Assembly: GCA_016721425.1 (NCBI GenBank)
Contig: JADKID010000011.1
Span: 124,001-188,000 of the forward strand
DNA: 64,000 nucleotides
Direction: 5' to 3'
Source: Bryobacterales bacterium
Lineage (GTDB): Bacteria > Acidobacteriota > Terriglobia > Bryobacterales > Bryobacteraceae
Shown here: positions 1 to 8,223 of the stretch, piece after piece
How positions within the stretch are numbered: the stretch's first letter is position 1
Layout of the letters: every line of letters begins with the position of its first letter
Translations under genes and position numbers: made by a program
The notes under the pieces: generated by a model
What the model was told of the DNA's origin: nothing
What the model saw: only the letters and a program-made list of their open reading frames with translations
Databases searched by the model: none

Positions 1-344
1 TTGGGCCGGTCAGCCTCGTGAAAATGCGTGGCGAAATCGGCGATGCCGTTCGAGCGCTCATGCAGCCCCGTGAAGATGCTGGCCCGGCTGGAACAGCAGA
101 TTGCCGTGGTGACAAAGTTGTTGTCGAACACCACGCCGCCGCGCGCCAGCCGATCGATGTGCGGAGTCTGGATGATGGGGTTGCCCATGCAGCCCAAAGT
201 GTCCCAGCGCTGGTCGTCGGCCAGGATCAACAAGATGTTGGGGCGCTTTGGATCCGCGGCGCCGCGCAGGATGGCGGGCGCCAGGCCGGCCTTCAGCAGA
301 TCCCGTCTTCGCCAGCCGCCGCCTGTCTTCTCATTTGTTGGCAT
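1..344 (-). CDS. Sulfatase, Tat-exported (N-terminal part only)
   Basis: The gene enters the window from its 5' end and runs off the left edge, leaving about 114 residues. The start gives MPTNEKTGGGWRRRDLLKAG, a twin-arginine (RRRDLLKAG) export signal, so the enzyme probably acts in the periplasm. Next comes NILLILADDQRWDTLGCMGNP, whose paired Asp residues are the usual sulfatase metal ligands, and then CCSSRAS about 50 residues later. That fits the C-x-[PSA]-S-R motif in which the first Cys becomes formylglycine. It should hydrolyse sulfate esters; the substrate cannot be told. It starts 22 nt after the end of the LssY/beta-barrel gene on the same strand, so the two may be co-transcribed. 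No clear Shine-Dalgarno is visible. Confidence 0.88.
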   Translation of the reverse strand, partial: MPTNEKTGGGWRRRDLLKAGLAPAILRGAADPKRPNILLILADDQRWDTLGCMGNPIIQTPHIDRLARGGVVFDNNFVTTAICCSSRASIFTGLHERSNGIADFATHFHEADRP

Positions 345-366
345 GTGCCAACATTGTATGGGAATC

Positions 367-2652
367 CTAGAAAGTAAAGGAGAACCCCACCGTCAGCCGT
401 TGCTGCCGCAGTGGCCCGCCCGTTCGGAAGCGCTCGATCTCCATCGTGTATTCGTCCAGATCCGTCACACCCTCCGGAAAACTCTTGCGCAAAAAATCGG
501 GCTGCGGGCTGAGCGTCTCGCGGAAATCCAGCCGGATCTGCAAGTGCTTCTTCACCTGGTACTTCACGCCGGCGCCGTATTGGAGCCCCATCTGGAAGAT
601 GCCCCCGCCGTCCAGCGGCGGTTCTTTCGAGAAATTGTACATCGCCATCAGTAGGCCGACATTGCGCAGGCCCACCTTGAACAGCTTGTTCGATTTCTTG
701 ATCGGCGCATCGGTCAGGTGCAGCAGTTGCAGCGCCGGCCCCACCGAGACGTACGGGCGAAACCGTTTCTCCCTCGGCCTCAGATGCGCCAGCAGGCTGT
801 AGTGGAATTGATGCGTCAGCATGCCAGTGCCGCTCATCTCAATGCCGCTTGTCGCCTCATTGCTGACGGTGATCATCGGCATTTTGAACTTGCCGCGTTG
901 ATACGACGCGCCCCACTCGCTGGAGAAATGCCGGTGCCCGTTGAGCGTTACCGTGATGCCGGCAGCCCAGCCGCCGCCCAGCTCGCTGCCGAGGCCCAAG
1001 AGGAAGAAATCAGTGGGGTCCTGCTTCGGCGCGAATACCAGGATCACTCCGCCCAGGTCGCTCGTCGGCACTCGCATGCCGCCGCCCTCCACGCCAAACT
1101 CAAACAGCGGCACCGGCCATTCCCGCTTCACCTCGCCCGCCAGCACAGGCCCCGCCGCCGGAGGCGCCTTCTTCACGCCGCCCAGGTTGATGCCGCGCCA
1201 CGACGAATAGCGGATGCCGTCCACCTCGACACTGGCTCTCGCCGCCGCCGGCTTGGCCTTCTTCATCTGCACCAGCTTGTAGATGCCCGCCCCCCCGGTC
1301 CAGATCAGGTTGCCGCGCAACAAATCGTTGCGGATCACCAGCGACGCCTGGCGGAGGCCCCGCTCCGTGCGGTTGCCGGCAACCCGCACGTCCTTAATAG
1401 CGGGGTCGCTGGCCAGCACGGGATTCAGGCATTCGTTCAGCCGCACAATCGCCGCCGCGCCATCCGTCTTCAGGTTGTCGCCGGTCGAATTCTTGGCATC
1501 CAGCGGGATCCAAGGCCGCTCCAGGCTTTCCACACCGCTGACACAGCCGGTGAAGAGCAGATCGTTCACAATCTTGTTCCGCTCGTTGTCGATCACTTCG
1601 TCGATGACGTGGATGAACGTCTTCTGCTTTTTTGAAACCGCAATCCCGATGTCCTGAGTGGAAGACGAAGTCCACACGCGTTCGCCCTGCCACCGTTCCA
1701 GCGTGGGAAATACGCGGGCATGATGCCGCTTGGCAAATGTGTTCAGGGTCTTGGACCACGTAAACTCCGGCGCCTGCCCGTCCAGCAGCAGCGTGGACAT
1801 GGGCGCCGCCTGGTAGCCCTGATTCTCCGCCACCGAACGCATCGTGTAGAAGATGCTGCGTCCTGACAACGCATCAGTGGTAACCCAGCCAGCCGCCGTG
1901 AACGCGCGCTCCACGGCCTCGCGGCTGCCGATGAAAACCAGGTTGGTGATGTCGGAAACCGCATGGGTCTTCTGAGTCACAGTGCGGAACGGTAGGCCGC
2001 GCACCAGCGTCTGCAACGCATCCTGGTCCGCGTCTGAGACAGCCACTTCCGGTACCTGGGTCTCCGGCAGATCCGGTAGGGTGACCGCCTTCAGCACTTT
2101 CGCCCTCAACTCGGCGCCCTGCGGCAAATGGATCTCCGGTTCGGGAAAGCGCAGGATCTGCGACGACGAGACGTTCACAAACAGATAGGTCATCGGGTCC
2201 GCCATGGCCAGTCCGGAAAGGACGTTGGCGGCGCTGTTGGCGAGGCTGGCCGTGGACCGGATGCCGCGGATGCGGCCCTCGTCATCCACTCGCTCGCGGG
2301 CGTTGTCCAGTTCCACCAACTGGGCCTCGATCTCTACCGGACCGCCGGGCAGCTCCACCTGGTTGAACTCAATCTGCATCCGCGCCGTCTCCCACCAAAG
2401 TCCCCAGCCAATGCGCCGCGATTGCCGCACAACGCCGGTCACGCGCGTGCCCAGCGGCAAAATGGAGCGGCCGCCGGCGCGCACAGGGGCGATCAGAACG
2501 CCCTCCGCAATGCTGCCCTCGCGCGACTCGTATGACCCCAGCGATCGCGTCAACCGGATCTCCAGTACCGCGCCCTGCGGCAGTTCCGCCGCGCCAACCA
2601 TCACCACCAGCAGCAATCCGGACACGATCGTGCGAAAAAGCAGAGACAACAT
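367..2652 (-). CDS. LssY-domain outer-membrane beta-barrel protein
   Basis: The 761-residue product starts at MLSLLFRTIVSGLLLVVMVGAAELP, a classic signal peptide. The frame stays open 25 codons further upstream to 2727, but that extension is charged and would bury the signal, so 2652 is preferred; GAGGACAGG lies about 10 nt before it. Residues 25-200 are beta-rich. Residues 210-400 resemble the C-terminal domain of LssY, a protein tied to type I secretion in Legionella. Residues 480-761 look like an outer-membrane barrel and end in a C-terminal Phe (LTVGFSFTF). The gene is divergent from a TonB-dependent receptor and is followed 22 nt later by a Tat sulfatase. Function is unknown; the domain assignment is from recollection of the family. 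Confidence 0.72.
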   Translation of the reverse strand: MLSLLFRTIVSGLLLVVMVGAAELPQGAVLEIRLTRSLGSYESREGSIAEGVLIAPVRAGGRSILPLGTRVTGVVRQSRRIGWGLWWETARMQIEFNQVELPGGPVEIEAQLVELDNARERVDDEGRIRGIRSTASLANSAANVLSGLAMADPMTYLFVNVSSSQILRFPEPEIHLPQGAELRAKVLKAVTLPDLPETQVPEVAVSDADQDALQTLVRGLPFRTVTQKTHAVSDITNLVFIGSREAVERAFTAAGWVTTDALSGRSIFYTMRSVAENQGYQAAPMSTLLLDGQAPEFTWSKTLNTFAKRHHARVFPTLERWQGERVWTSSSTQDIGIAVSKKQKTFIHVIDEVIDNERNKIVNDLLFTGCVSGVESLERPWIPLDAKNSTGDNLKTDGAAAIVRLNECLNPVLASDPAIKDVRVAGNRTERGLRQASLVIRNDLLRGNLIWTGGAGIYKLVQMKKAKPAAARASVEVDGIRYSSWRGINLGGVKKAPPAAGPVLAGEVKREWPVPLFEFGVEGGGMRVPTSDLGGVILVFAPKQDPTDFFLLGLGSELGGGWAAGITVTLNGHRHFSSEWGASYQRGKFKMPMITVSNEATSGIEMSGTGMLTHQFHYSLLAHLRPREKRFRPYVSVGPALQLLHLTDAPIKKSNKLFKVGLRNVGLLMAMYNFSKEPPLDGGGIFQMGLQYGAGVKYQVKKHLQIRLDFRETLSPQPDFLRKSFPEGVTDLDEYTMEIERFRTGGPLRQQRLTVGFSFTF

Positions 2653-2787
2653 CTGGCTACACCTGTCCTCATCATCGGCCCTCAACAGAGAAACCATGAG
2701 CCGGATATTGCCGGCAATTGCCCGCATTGGGCCCTATGCGCTTACTGGTGTCTCCGTGTGAGACAGGCTGCCGTGTACCATGAATAT

Positions 2788-5175
2788 ATGCGTCTGGGAA
2801 TGATTGTGCTGATCCTACTGCCCGTGTGTCTCTTCGGCCAGGGGACTGCGACAATTTCCGGTTTCGTGACCGATCCCGCCGGCGCGGCCGTTCCGGGCGC
2901 CTCCGTATTGGTCGAAAACGCGGTGACCAAATACCGCGCGGAGACAGAGTCCGGCCCCGACGGCGCCTTCTCCGTCAAGAACATACCCTTCCATACCTAC
3001 GAAGTGACCGTCACGCGAGACGGTTTCCAGCCCTTCCGGCAGACCGTCTCCGTGCGCAGCGTCGTCCCCTTCCAGATGAAGATCCCCCTGACCCTGGCGG
3101 CCGCCAGCGATAGCGTCACGGTGACCGCGGACAAGGCCCTGCTGGTGGATCCCGAAGAGACCGGCACTCATGTGCAGATGAACCAGACCGAAATCGACAA
3201 GCTCACGCGCCAGGGCGGCAGCCGCGGGCTGGAGTCAGTCATCGTGACCTTTCCCGGCTTCGCCCAGAATGCCAATGGCGCCATCCACCCGCGCGGGGCG
3301 CACAATCAAATGACCTATGTGGTGGATGGCATGCCGATCTCGGACCAGCTCACAGGCTCGTTCGGCAACACTCTGGATCCCAACATCGTCCAGACCGTCG
3401 AACTGTTCACCGGCAACGTCCCGGCCGAATACGGCAACAAGGTCTCGGCCGTGGCCAATATCACCACACGCTCCGGCCTCGGCAGCGGCCGCCAGTTCGC
3501 CGGCAGCGTGGCCGTGAATGCAGCGCGTTTTGACCAGTACTCGCAGGTGACCCAGGTGGCCGGCGAGCGCGGCCGGTTTGGCTATACCGCCACGGCCAAC
3601 ACCATGAAGAGCAACCGTTTTCTCGACGCCGTGTCGCTGGATAATCTTCAGAATGGTGGCAACTCGGAGCGCGGCTTCTTCCGGCTGGACTTCCAGGCCG
3701 GGCCTCGTGACATGCTGCGCCTGAACGGCATGGCCGGCCGCAGCTCGTTCCAGCTTGCCAATCTGCGCTCGCAGCACGCCGCCGGCATGGAGCAGCGCCA
3801 ACTGTTGCAGGATGGCTCCCTCTCCTTCGCCTGGGTGCGGACTCTGGACGCGCGCACTACTTTCGAAACCACCACCAGCTATCGCACCACCGATGCCCGG
3901 CTCGCGCCCAGCGCGGGCGATACGCCGGTCACTGCGTCGCAATCGCGCCACCTTTCCACCTTCACCACCGGCGCGCGACTCAATACCATTCGCGGCGCCC
4001 ACAACCTGCGCACGGGCTTCGATATCCAGCGCTTTCCGGTGAGCGAGCAGTTCTCCTTTGGCATTACAGACCGGCGCTTCAACGATCCGTTGAGCCCGGA
4101 CTACAATCCCAATCTGGCGCCATATGATCTGACGCGCTTCGGGCGCTTGTTCCAGTTCACGGACAAGGCCACGGGTGGGCTGTATTCCGGATTCCTGCAG
4201 GATTCCATCCGCTGGCGGCGCTGGCAGTTTTCCCTGGGTGTGCGCTGGGACACCTACCGGTTTCTGGTGAACGAAGGGCAGTTGCAGCCGCGCCTGGGCG
4301 TGTCCTTCCATGTGAAGGAAACGGGCACCGTGTTCCGCGCCTCCTACAGCCGGCTGTTCCAGACCCCGCCGAATGAGAACCTGCTCCTCTCCAGTTCCAA
4401 GCTGGCCGCCTCGGTGGCGCCGCCGGCCGTCGCCGATATACTGGGCTCCGCCGTGGTACTCATCCGTCCCGAGCGGCAGGACTTCGTGGAGGCCGGGTTG
4501 CAGCAGGCCCTGGGGAGCCGCGCCAGCCTGAACGTCAGCTACTTCCACAAGCAAGCCATAGACCAGCAGGACAACAACAACTTCCTGAACACGGGCGTCA
4601 TCTTTCCCATCACGCTGGCGAAGATCCGCGTCAACGGCGTGGAGGGCCGTCTCGTGCTGCCCACCATCCGCGGCGTCTCCGCCTCCGTGAGCGTCACCCA
4701 CTCGCGCGCCATCTCCACGCCGCCGTTCACCGGCGGACTCTACATCGGCAACAGCGCCATCGACGCATTGTCCATGGGGCCGTTCGTCATCGATCATGAT
4801 CAGCCGCTAGCCGTGCACGCCATCGCCACCTATACCGCCAAGAGCGGCTTCTATTCCACGTTTTCGGCCCGTTACGACTACGGGCTGGTGGCCAACCCCT
4901 CTGATCCCGTGCAGGTGGCGCGCGATCCGGATTTCGCCGATCTCCTGCCCTACGTGAATCTCACCGCGCAGACGCCACGCGTGCGGCCGCGCACCATTCT
5001 GGATCTATCGGCCGGTTACGAGTTCAAGAAAGATGGCCGCCGGCGCTATGACGTCTCCGCCCAGGTTTCGAATCTCACCAACCGCACGGCGCTCTACAAC
5101 TTCCAGTCCGTCTTTGTGGGCACCCGCGTGGTGGCGCCCATCACCGCCGGGCTGCGCTTCCGCCTGTACTTCTGA
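2788..5175 (+). CDS. TonB-dependent receptor with carboxypeptidase-regulatory-like domain
   Basis: The 795-residue outer-membrane protein begins MRLGMIVLILLPVCLFGQG, a signal peptide. The open frame extends 10 codons upstream to a GTG at 2758, but those residues precede the signal and are not supported. Residues 20-100 form a carboxypeptidase-regulatory-like beta-sandwich (ISGFVTDPAGAAVPGASV, then the YEVTVTRDGFQP ending). Residues 110-220 look like a plug domain (YVVDGMPISDQLTG, PAEYGNKVSAV), and the rest is a barrel ending LRFRLYF with a C-terminal Phe. It is shorter than many acidobacterial Oar-like proteins of 1000-1200 residues. It probably takes up a large or scarce ligand using TonB energy. 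The 135-bp divergent gap before it shows no operator I can identify. Confidence 0.85.
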   Translation: MRLGMIVLILLPVCLFGQGTATISGFVTDPAGAAVPGASVLVENAVTKYRAETESGPDGAFSVKNIPFHTYEVTVTRDGFQPFRQTVSVRSVVPFQMKIPLTLAAASDSVTVTADKALLVDPEETGTHVQMNQTEIDKLTRQGGSRGLESVIVTFPGFAQNANGAIHPRGAHNQMTYVVDGMPISDQLTGSFGNTLDPNIVQTVELFTGNVPAEYGNKVSAVANITTRSGLGSGRQFAGSVAVNAARFDQYSQVTQVAGERGRFGYTATANTMKSNRFLDAVSLDNLQNGGNSERGFFRLDFQAGPRDMLRLNGMAGRSSFQLANLRSQHAAGMEQRQLLQDGSLSFAWVRTLDARTTFETTTSYRTTDARLAPSAGDTPVTASQSRHLSTFTTGARLNTIRGAHNLRTGFDIQRFPVSEQFSFGITDRRFNDPLSPDYNPNLAPYDLTRFGRLFQFTDKATGGLYSGFLQDSIRWRRWQFSLGVRWDTYRFLVNEGQLQPRLGVSFHVKETGTVFRASYSRLFQTPPNENLLLSSSKLAASVAPPAVADILGSAVVLIRPERQDFVEAGLQQALGSRASLNVSYFHKQAIDQQDNNNFLNTGVIFPITLAKIRVNGVEGRLVLPTIRGVSASVSVTHSRAISTPPFTGGLYIGNSAIDALSMGPFVIDHDQPLAVHAIATYTAKSGFYSTFSARYDYGLVANPSDPVQVARDPDFADLLPYVNLTAQTPRVRPRTILDLSAGYEFKKDGRRRYDVSAQVSNLTNRTALYNFQSVFVGTRVVAPITAGLRFRLYF

Positions 5176-5187
5176 ACGCTGGCGGCT

Positions 5188-6303
5188 CTAGAACTTCAGG
5201 AACCAGCGCTTGCGATACAGCGCGTACGCCACCAGAAACAGCACTGCCACGTTCATCAACGCGTACAGCAAGCTCGCGTTGATCGGCTCGGCCACCGCCA
5301 GGCACACGTGCCGGTAAAACCAGCCATGGAGCGAAATCACGGTGTCGCCATCTGTAATCTTCGTGCGGCTCATGAATTTGGCGAAGCTGCCGGAGAGCAG
5401 GAACATCAGGATCGCGTTGGTGCCGAAGATCTCAAACGGCTTGAACCAGCGCGCCAGCCCCCCGATGTCGGCCACCCAGTACCACGCCGCAAACACCAGC
5501 GACGCCAGCCCGGCCATCAGCAGCGCGTAGGGCGTGGTCCACAGGCCCTTGTTGAACGGCATCCAGATGGAGAGCGCATACCCGGCGGCCACCAGCGCCG
5601 CACCCTGCACGGCCAGCCATTTCAGCCGGTCCGCGGAACCGGAGAAACGGCGCAGCAGATGGCCTGTGAGGATCCCGAACAGCACACTGGAAATCGCCGG
5701 CAGCGTACTCACGATTCCTTCCGGATCCCACACCTTCGTGCCGGACCACATATGCCCCGGGATTAACAGCCCGTCGATGTAACGCGCGAAATTGCACTCC
5801 ACCGTCATCGAGCCCGCGCCGCAGCCGGGCGTCGGGTAGAGCGTCATCAGGCACCAGTACACGACGTTGAGCGCAACAATCGCGATGATCTGGCCGCGCA
5901 CCTTCGTGAACAGAAAGATGATGCCGGCGATCAGGTAGCACGCCGCAATGCGTTGCAGCACGCCGGGAATCCGGATGGTGGCCCAGTTGATGTTGGGGAA
6001 CGGGCCCAGCAGAAAGCCCAGCAGAAAGATGATGGCCGCGCGTTTGAACGTGTGCAACAGGAGCTGGCCGCGATCCTCGCCGCGCTCCACGCGCCGCGCG
6101 GTGGAGAGCGTCATGGCCACGCCGACAATCCACAGAAAGAAGGGGAACACCGTGTCCGTAAAGGTCCAGCCGTGCCATGCCGCGTGCTCCAGCGGCGCAT
6201 AGGTCACGAACGAGCCGGGGTTGTTCACCAGGATCATCGAGGCGATGGTGGCGCCCCGGAAGATGTCGAGCGAGCGCAGGCGGGGCGGCGTATCGGTGGC
6301 CAT
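5188..6303 (-). CDS. Membrane acyltransferase of the heparan-alpha-glucosaminide N-acetyltransferase family
   Basis: The product of about 371 residues has roughly ten hydrophobic segments. It carries the family opening RLRSLDIFRGATIASMILVNNPG and the motif LEHAAWHGWTFTDTVFPFFLWIVG (L-x-H-A-x-W-x-G-x-T-x-x-D), whose His is the expected acetyl acceptor. Relatives move acetyl groups from cytoplasmic acetyl-CoA to an amino sugar on the other side of the membrane, and the human enzyme acts in heparan sulfate breakdown. The start at MATDTPPRLRSL is chosen because it fits the family and clears the divergent aminopeptidase gene; further in-frame starts reach 6360. It is convergent with the TonB-dependent receptor, 12 nt apart. 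The true substrate is unknown. Confidence 0.8.
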   Translation of the reverse strand: MATDTPPRLRSLDIFRGATIASMILVNNPGSFVTYAPLEHAAWHGWTFTDTVFPFFLWIVGVAMTLSTARRVERGEDRGQLLLHTFKRAAIIFLLGFLLGPFPNINWATIRIPGVLQRIAACYLIAGIIFLFTKVRGQIIAIVALNVVYWCLMTLYPTPGCGAGSMTVECNFARYIDGLLIPGHMWSGTKVWDPEGIVSTLPAISSVLFGILTGHLLRRFSGSADRLKWLAVQGAALVAAGYALSIWMPFNKGLWTTPYALLMAGLASLVFAAWYWVADIGGLARWFKPFEIFGTNAILMFLLSGSFAKFMSRTKITDGDTVISLHGWFYRHVCLAVAEPINASLLYALMNVAVLFLVAYALYRKRWFLKF

Positions 6304-6349
6304 ACGGTGAGACGCTACCATATTTGATAGAAGAGGTGGCCTGGAAGCG

Positions 6350-8002
6350 ATGCACGACATTCACTCGTACGGGAATCCCGAAGTTTCGCGCGTGCGGCAT
6401 GTGGAGCTGGATCTTGCCGTCTCTTTCAGCGAGAAGAAGCTCCGCGGGGCGGCGACTCTCACGCTGGATCCGGCCGGCCGGCAGCTCATCCTGGATACGC
6501 GCGACCTCACCATCCTGCGCGTGAACGGAGCTGCCTCCGGCTTCACCGTGGGGCCGCGCGATGCGAACCTCGGCGCTCCTCTCACCATTGAGCTGGCCCC
6601 CGGCGCGCGCAGCGTCGTGGTGGAATACGAGACGTCCCCGCAGGCCTCCGGCCTCCAATGGCTGGAGCCGTCGCAGACCGCCGGCAAACGCCACCCCTTC
6701 CTCTTCTCGCAGTCCCAGGCCATCCACGCGCGCAGCTGGATGCCCATCCAGGATTCGCCCGGCGTGCGCGTCACTTATTCCGCGCGCATCCATGCGCCGC
6801 TGCCGCTGACGCCGCTGATGTCGGCGCGCATCGTGCGGCCCGGCCACTTCCACCTGCCGCAGCCCATCCCACCTTATCTCATCGCGCTGGCCGTGGGCGA
6901 TGTCTCCTTCCAGGCCATCAGCGCGCGCTGTGGCGTGTGGGCGGAGCCCTCCGTCCTGGCCAAAGCGGCCAAGGAATTTGAGGATATGGAGAAGATGGTG
7001 CAGGCCGCCGAGGGCCTCTACGGCGCTTATCCGTGGGGCCGCTACGACCTGCTGGTGCTGCCGCCGTCGTTCCCGTTTGGGGGCATGGAGAATCCCTGCC
7101 TGACCTTCGCCACGCCCACCGTCATCGCCGGCGACAAGAGCCTGGTCTCGCTCGTTTCGCACGAGCTGGCACATTCGTGGTCCGGCAACCTGGTGACCAA
7201 CTCCACGTGGCGCGATTTCTGGCTGAACGAGGGCTTCACCACCTACTTCGAGCGGCGCATTCAGGAGGCGCTCTACGGCCGCCGCCGCAGCGAGATGGAG
7301 CTCGCCATCGAGATCGGCGAGCTGAGCAAAGAGATGAAGGACCTGCCGCCCGCCGATCAGAAACTCGTGGTGGACCTGGCGGGCCGCGACCCCGACGAAG
7401 GCATGACGCTGGTGCCCTACGTGAAGGGCGCGCTGATGCTGCGTATGCTGGAGGAGAAATACGGCCGCGCGCGGTTCGATCCATGGATGAAAGCCTACTT
7501 CGCGAAATTCGCGTTTCAATCCATCAGCAGCGAGCAGTTCCTCACGTTCCTGAAAGAGACGTTCCCCGGCGAGGATTTGAGCGCCTGGCTCCACCAGCCG
7601 GGCCTGCCGCCCACGGCGCCGAAAGTGACGTACGACTTCGAGACCAAGCCGCGCCGCGAGTGGGTGACTCAGGAGTGGCTTCATTGGCTGCGCGCCATGC
7701 CGGAGAGCATCACTGCGGCGGAGCTTTCGGCGCTGGATCAGCAGTGGGCGTTCACCGAAAACGGCAACAGCGAAATCGCGGCGCAGTGGCTCGCTATGGC
7801 CATCCGCGCGGGCTACTCCCCGGCGTGGCCGCGGCTGGAAGAGTTCCTGATTGGCGTGGGCCGGCGCAAGTTTGTGAAGCCGCTCTTTGAGGCGCTGGTG
7901 AAGACGCCCGATGGCATGGCGCGGGCGCGAGCCATCTACGCCAAGGCGCGGCCCGGCTATCACCCCATCACGCAAACCACCGTGGATGCCATTCTCAAGT
8001 AG
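6350..8002 (+). CDS. M1 family zinc aminopeptidase
   Basis: The 550-residue protein has the complete M1 active site. The substrate-recognition motif GGMENP lies near residue 245. The zinc motif HELAH covers residues 271-275, with the third ligand E294 in NEGFTTYFE, the correct 18-residue spacing. A beta-sheet N-terminal domain (1-200) and a helical C-terminal part match the leukotriene A4 hydrolase/aminopeptidase B group, which is usually about 600 residues. There is no signal peptide, so the enzyme is probably cytoplasmic and trims N-terminal residues from peptides. It is divergent from the acetyltransferase gene. The copper chaperone gene begins 12 nt after its stop and may share its transcript. 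Confidence 0.93.
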   Translation: MHDIHSYGNPEVSRVRHVELDLAVSFSEKKLRGAATLTLDPAGRQLILDTRDLTILRVNGAASGFTVGPRDANLGAPLTIELAPGARSVVVEYETSPQASGLQWLEPSQTAGKRHPFLFSQSQAIHARSWMPIQDSPGVRVTYSARIHAPLPLTPLMSARIVRPGHFHLPQPIPPYLIALAVGDVSFQAISARCGVWAEPSVLAKAAKEFEDMEKMVQAAEGLYGAYPWGRYDLLVLPPSFPFGGMENPCLTFATPTVIAGDKSLVSLVSHELAHSWSGNLVTNSTWRDFWLNEGFTTYFERRIQEALYGRRRSEMELAIEIGELSKEMKDLPPADQKLVVDLAGRDPDEGMTLVPYVKGALMLRMLEEKYGRARFDPWMKAYFAKFAFQSISSEQFLTFLKETFPGEDLSAWLHQPGLPPTAPKVTYDFETKPRREWVTQEWLHWLRAMPESITAAELSALDQQWAFTENGNSEIAAQWLAMAIRAGYSPAWPRLEEFLIGVGRRKFVKPLFEALVKTPDGMARARAIYAKARPGYHPITQTTVDAILK

Positions 8003-8013
8003 AGGGAGCAACT

Positions 8014-8223
8014 ATGCAGAATCTGAAGCTGGCGATTGAAGGGATGCACTGCGGCGGCTGTGTGAACCGCGTGACGCTGGCGCTAAAAAAGGCGCCGGGC
8101 GTGGAGGTGCGCAGCGTGGAGGTGGGCTCGGCCGAGGTGAGTTTCGACGAGGCGCAGGTGCAGCCGCAGGCCATCGCGGACGCGGTCAATAAGATCGGAT
8201 TCGCGGCGCGGATCGAGGCGTGA
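8014..8223 (+). CDS. copZ: Copper chaperone, heavy-metal-associated domain (CopZ-like)
   Basis: The 69-residue protein is a single heavy-metal-associated domain. GMHCGGC near the N-terminus (Cys 13 and Cys 16) is the M-x-C-x-x-C site that binds Cu(I). Such proteins carry copper in the cytoplasm to a P-type ATPase, and the next gene is one. The two genes overlap by four bases (GTGA: the ATPase start and this stop), so translation is probably coupled. GAGGGAGCAACT precedes the ATG and is a good ribosome binding site. Confidence in the domain is high; the copper assignment rests partly on the neighbour. Confidence 0.92.
   Translation: MQNLKLAIEGMHCGGCVNRVTLALKKAPGVEVRSVEVGSAEVSFDEAQVQPQAIADAVNKIGFAARIEA

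Noticed and set aside
5432..8011. Minus-strand open frame of about 860 codons across the acetyltransferase and aminopeptidase genes
   Set aside because: It spans two oppositely oriented genes with recognised active sites and shows no domain of its own.
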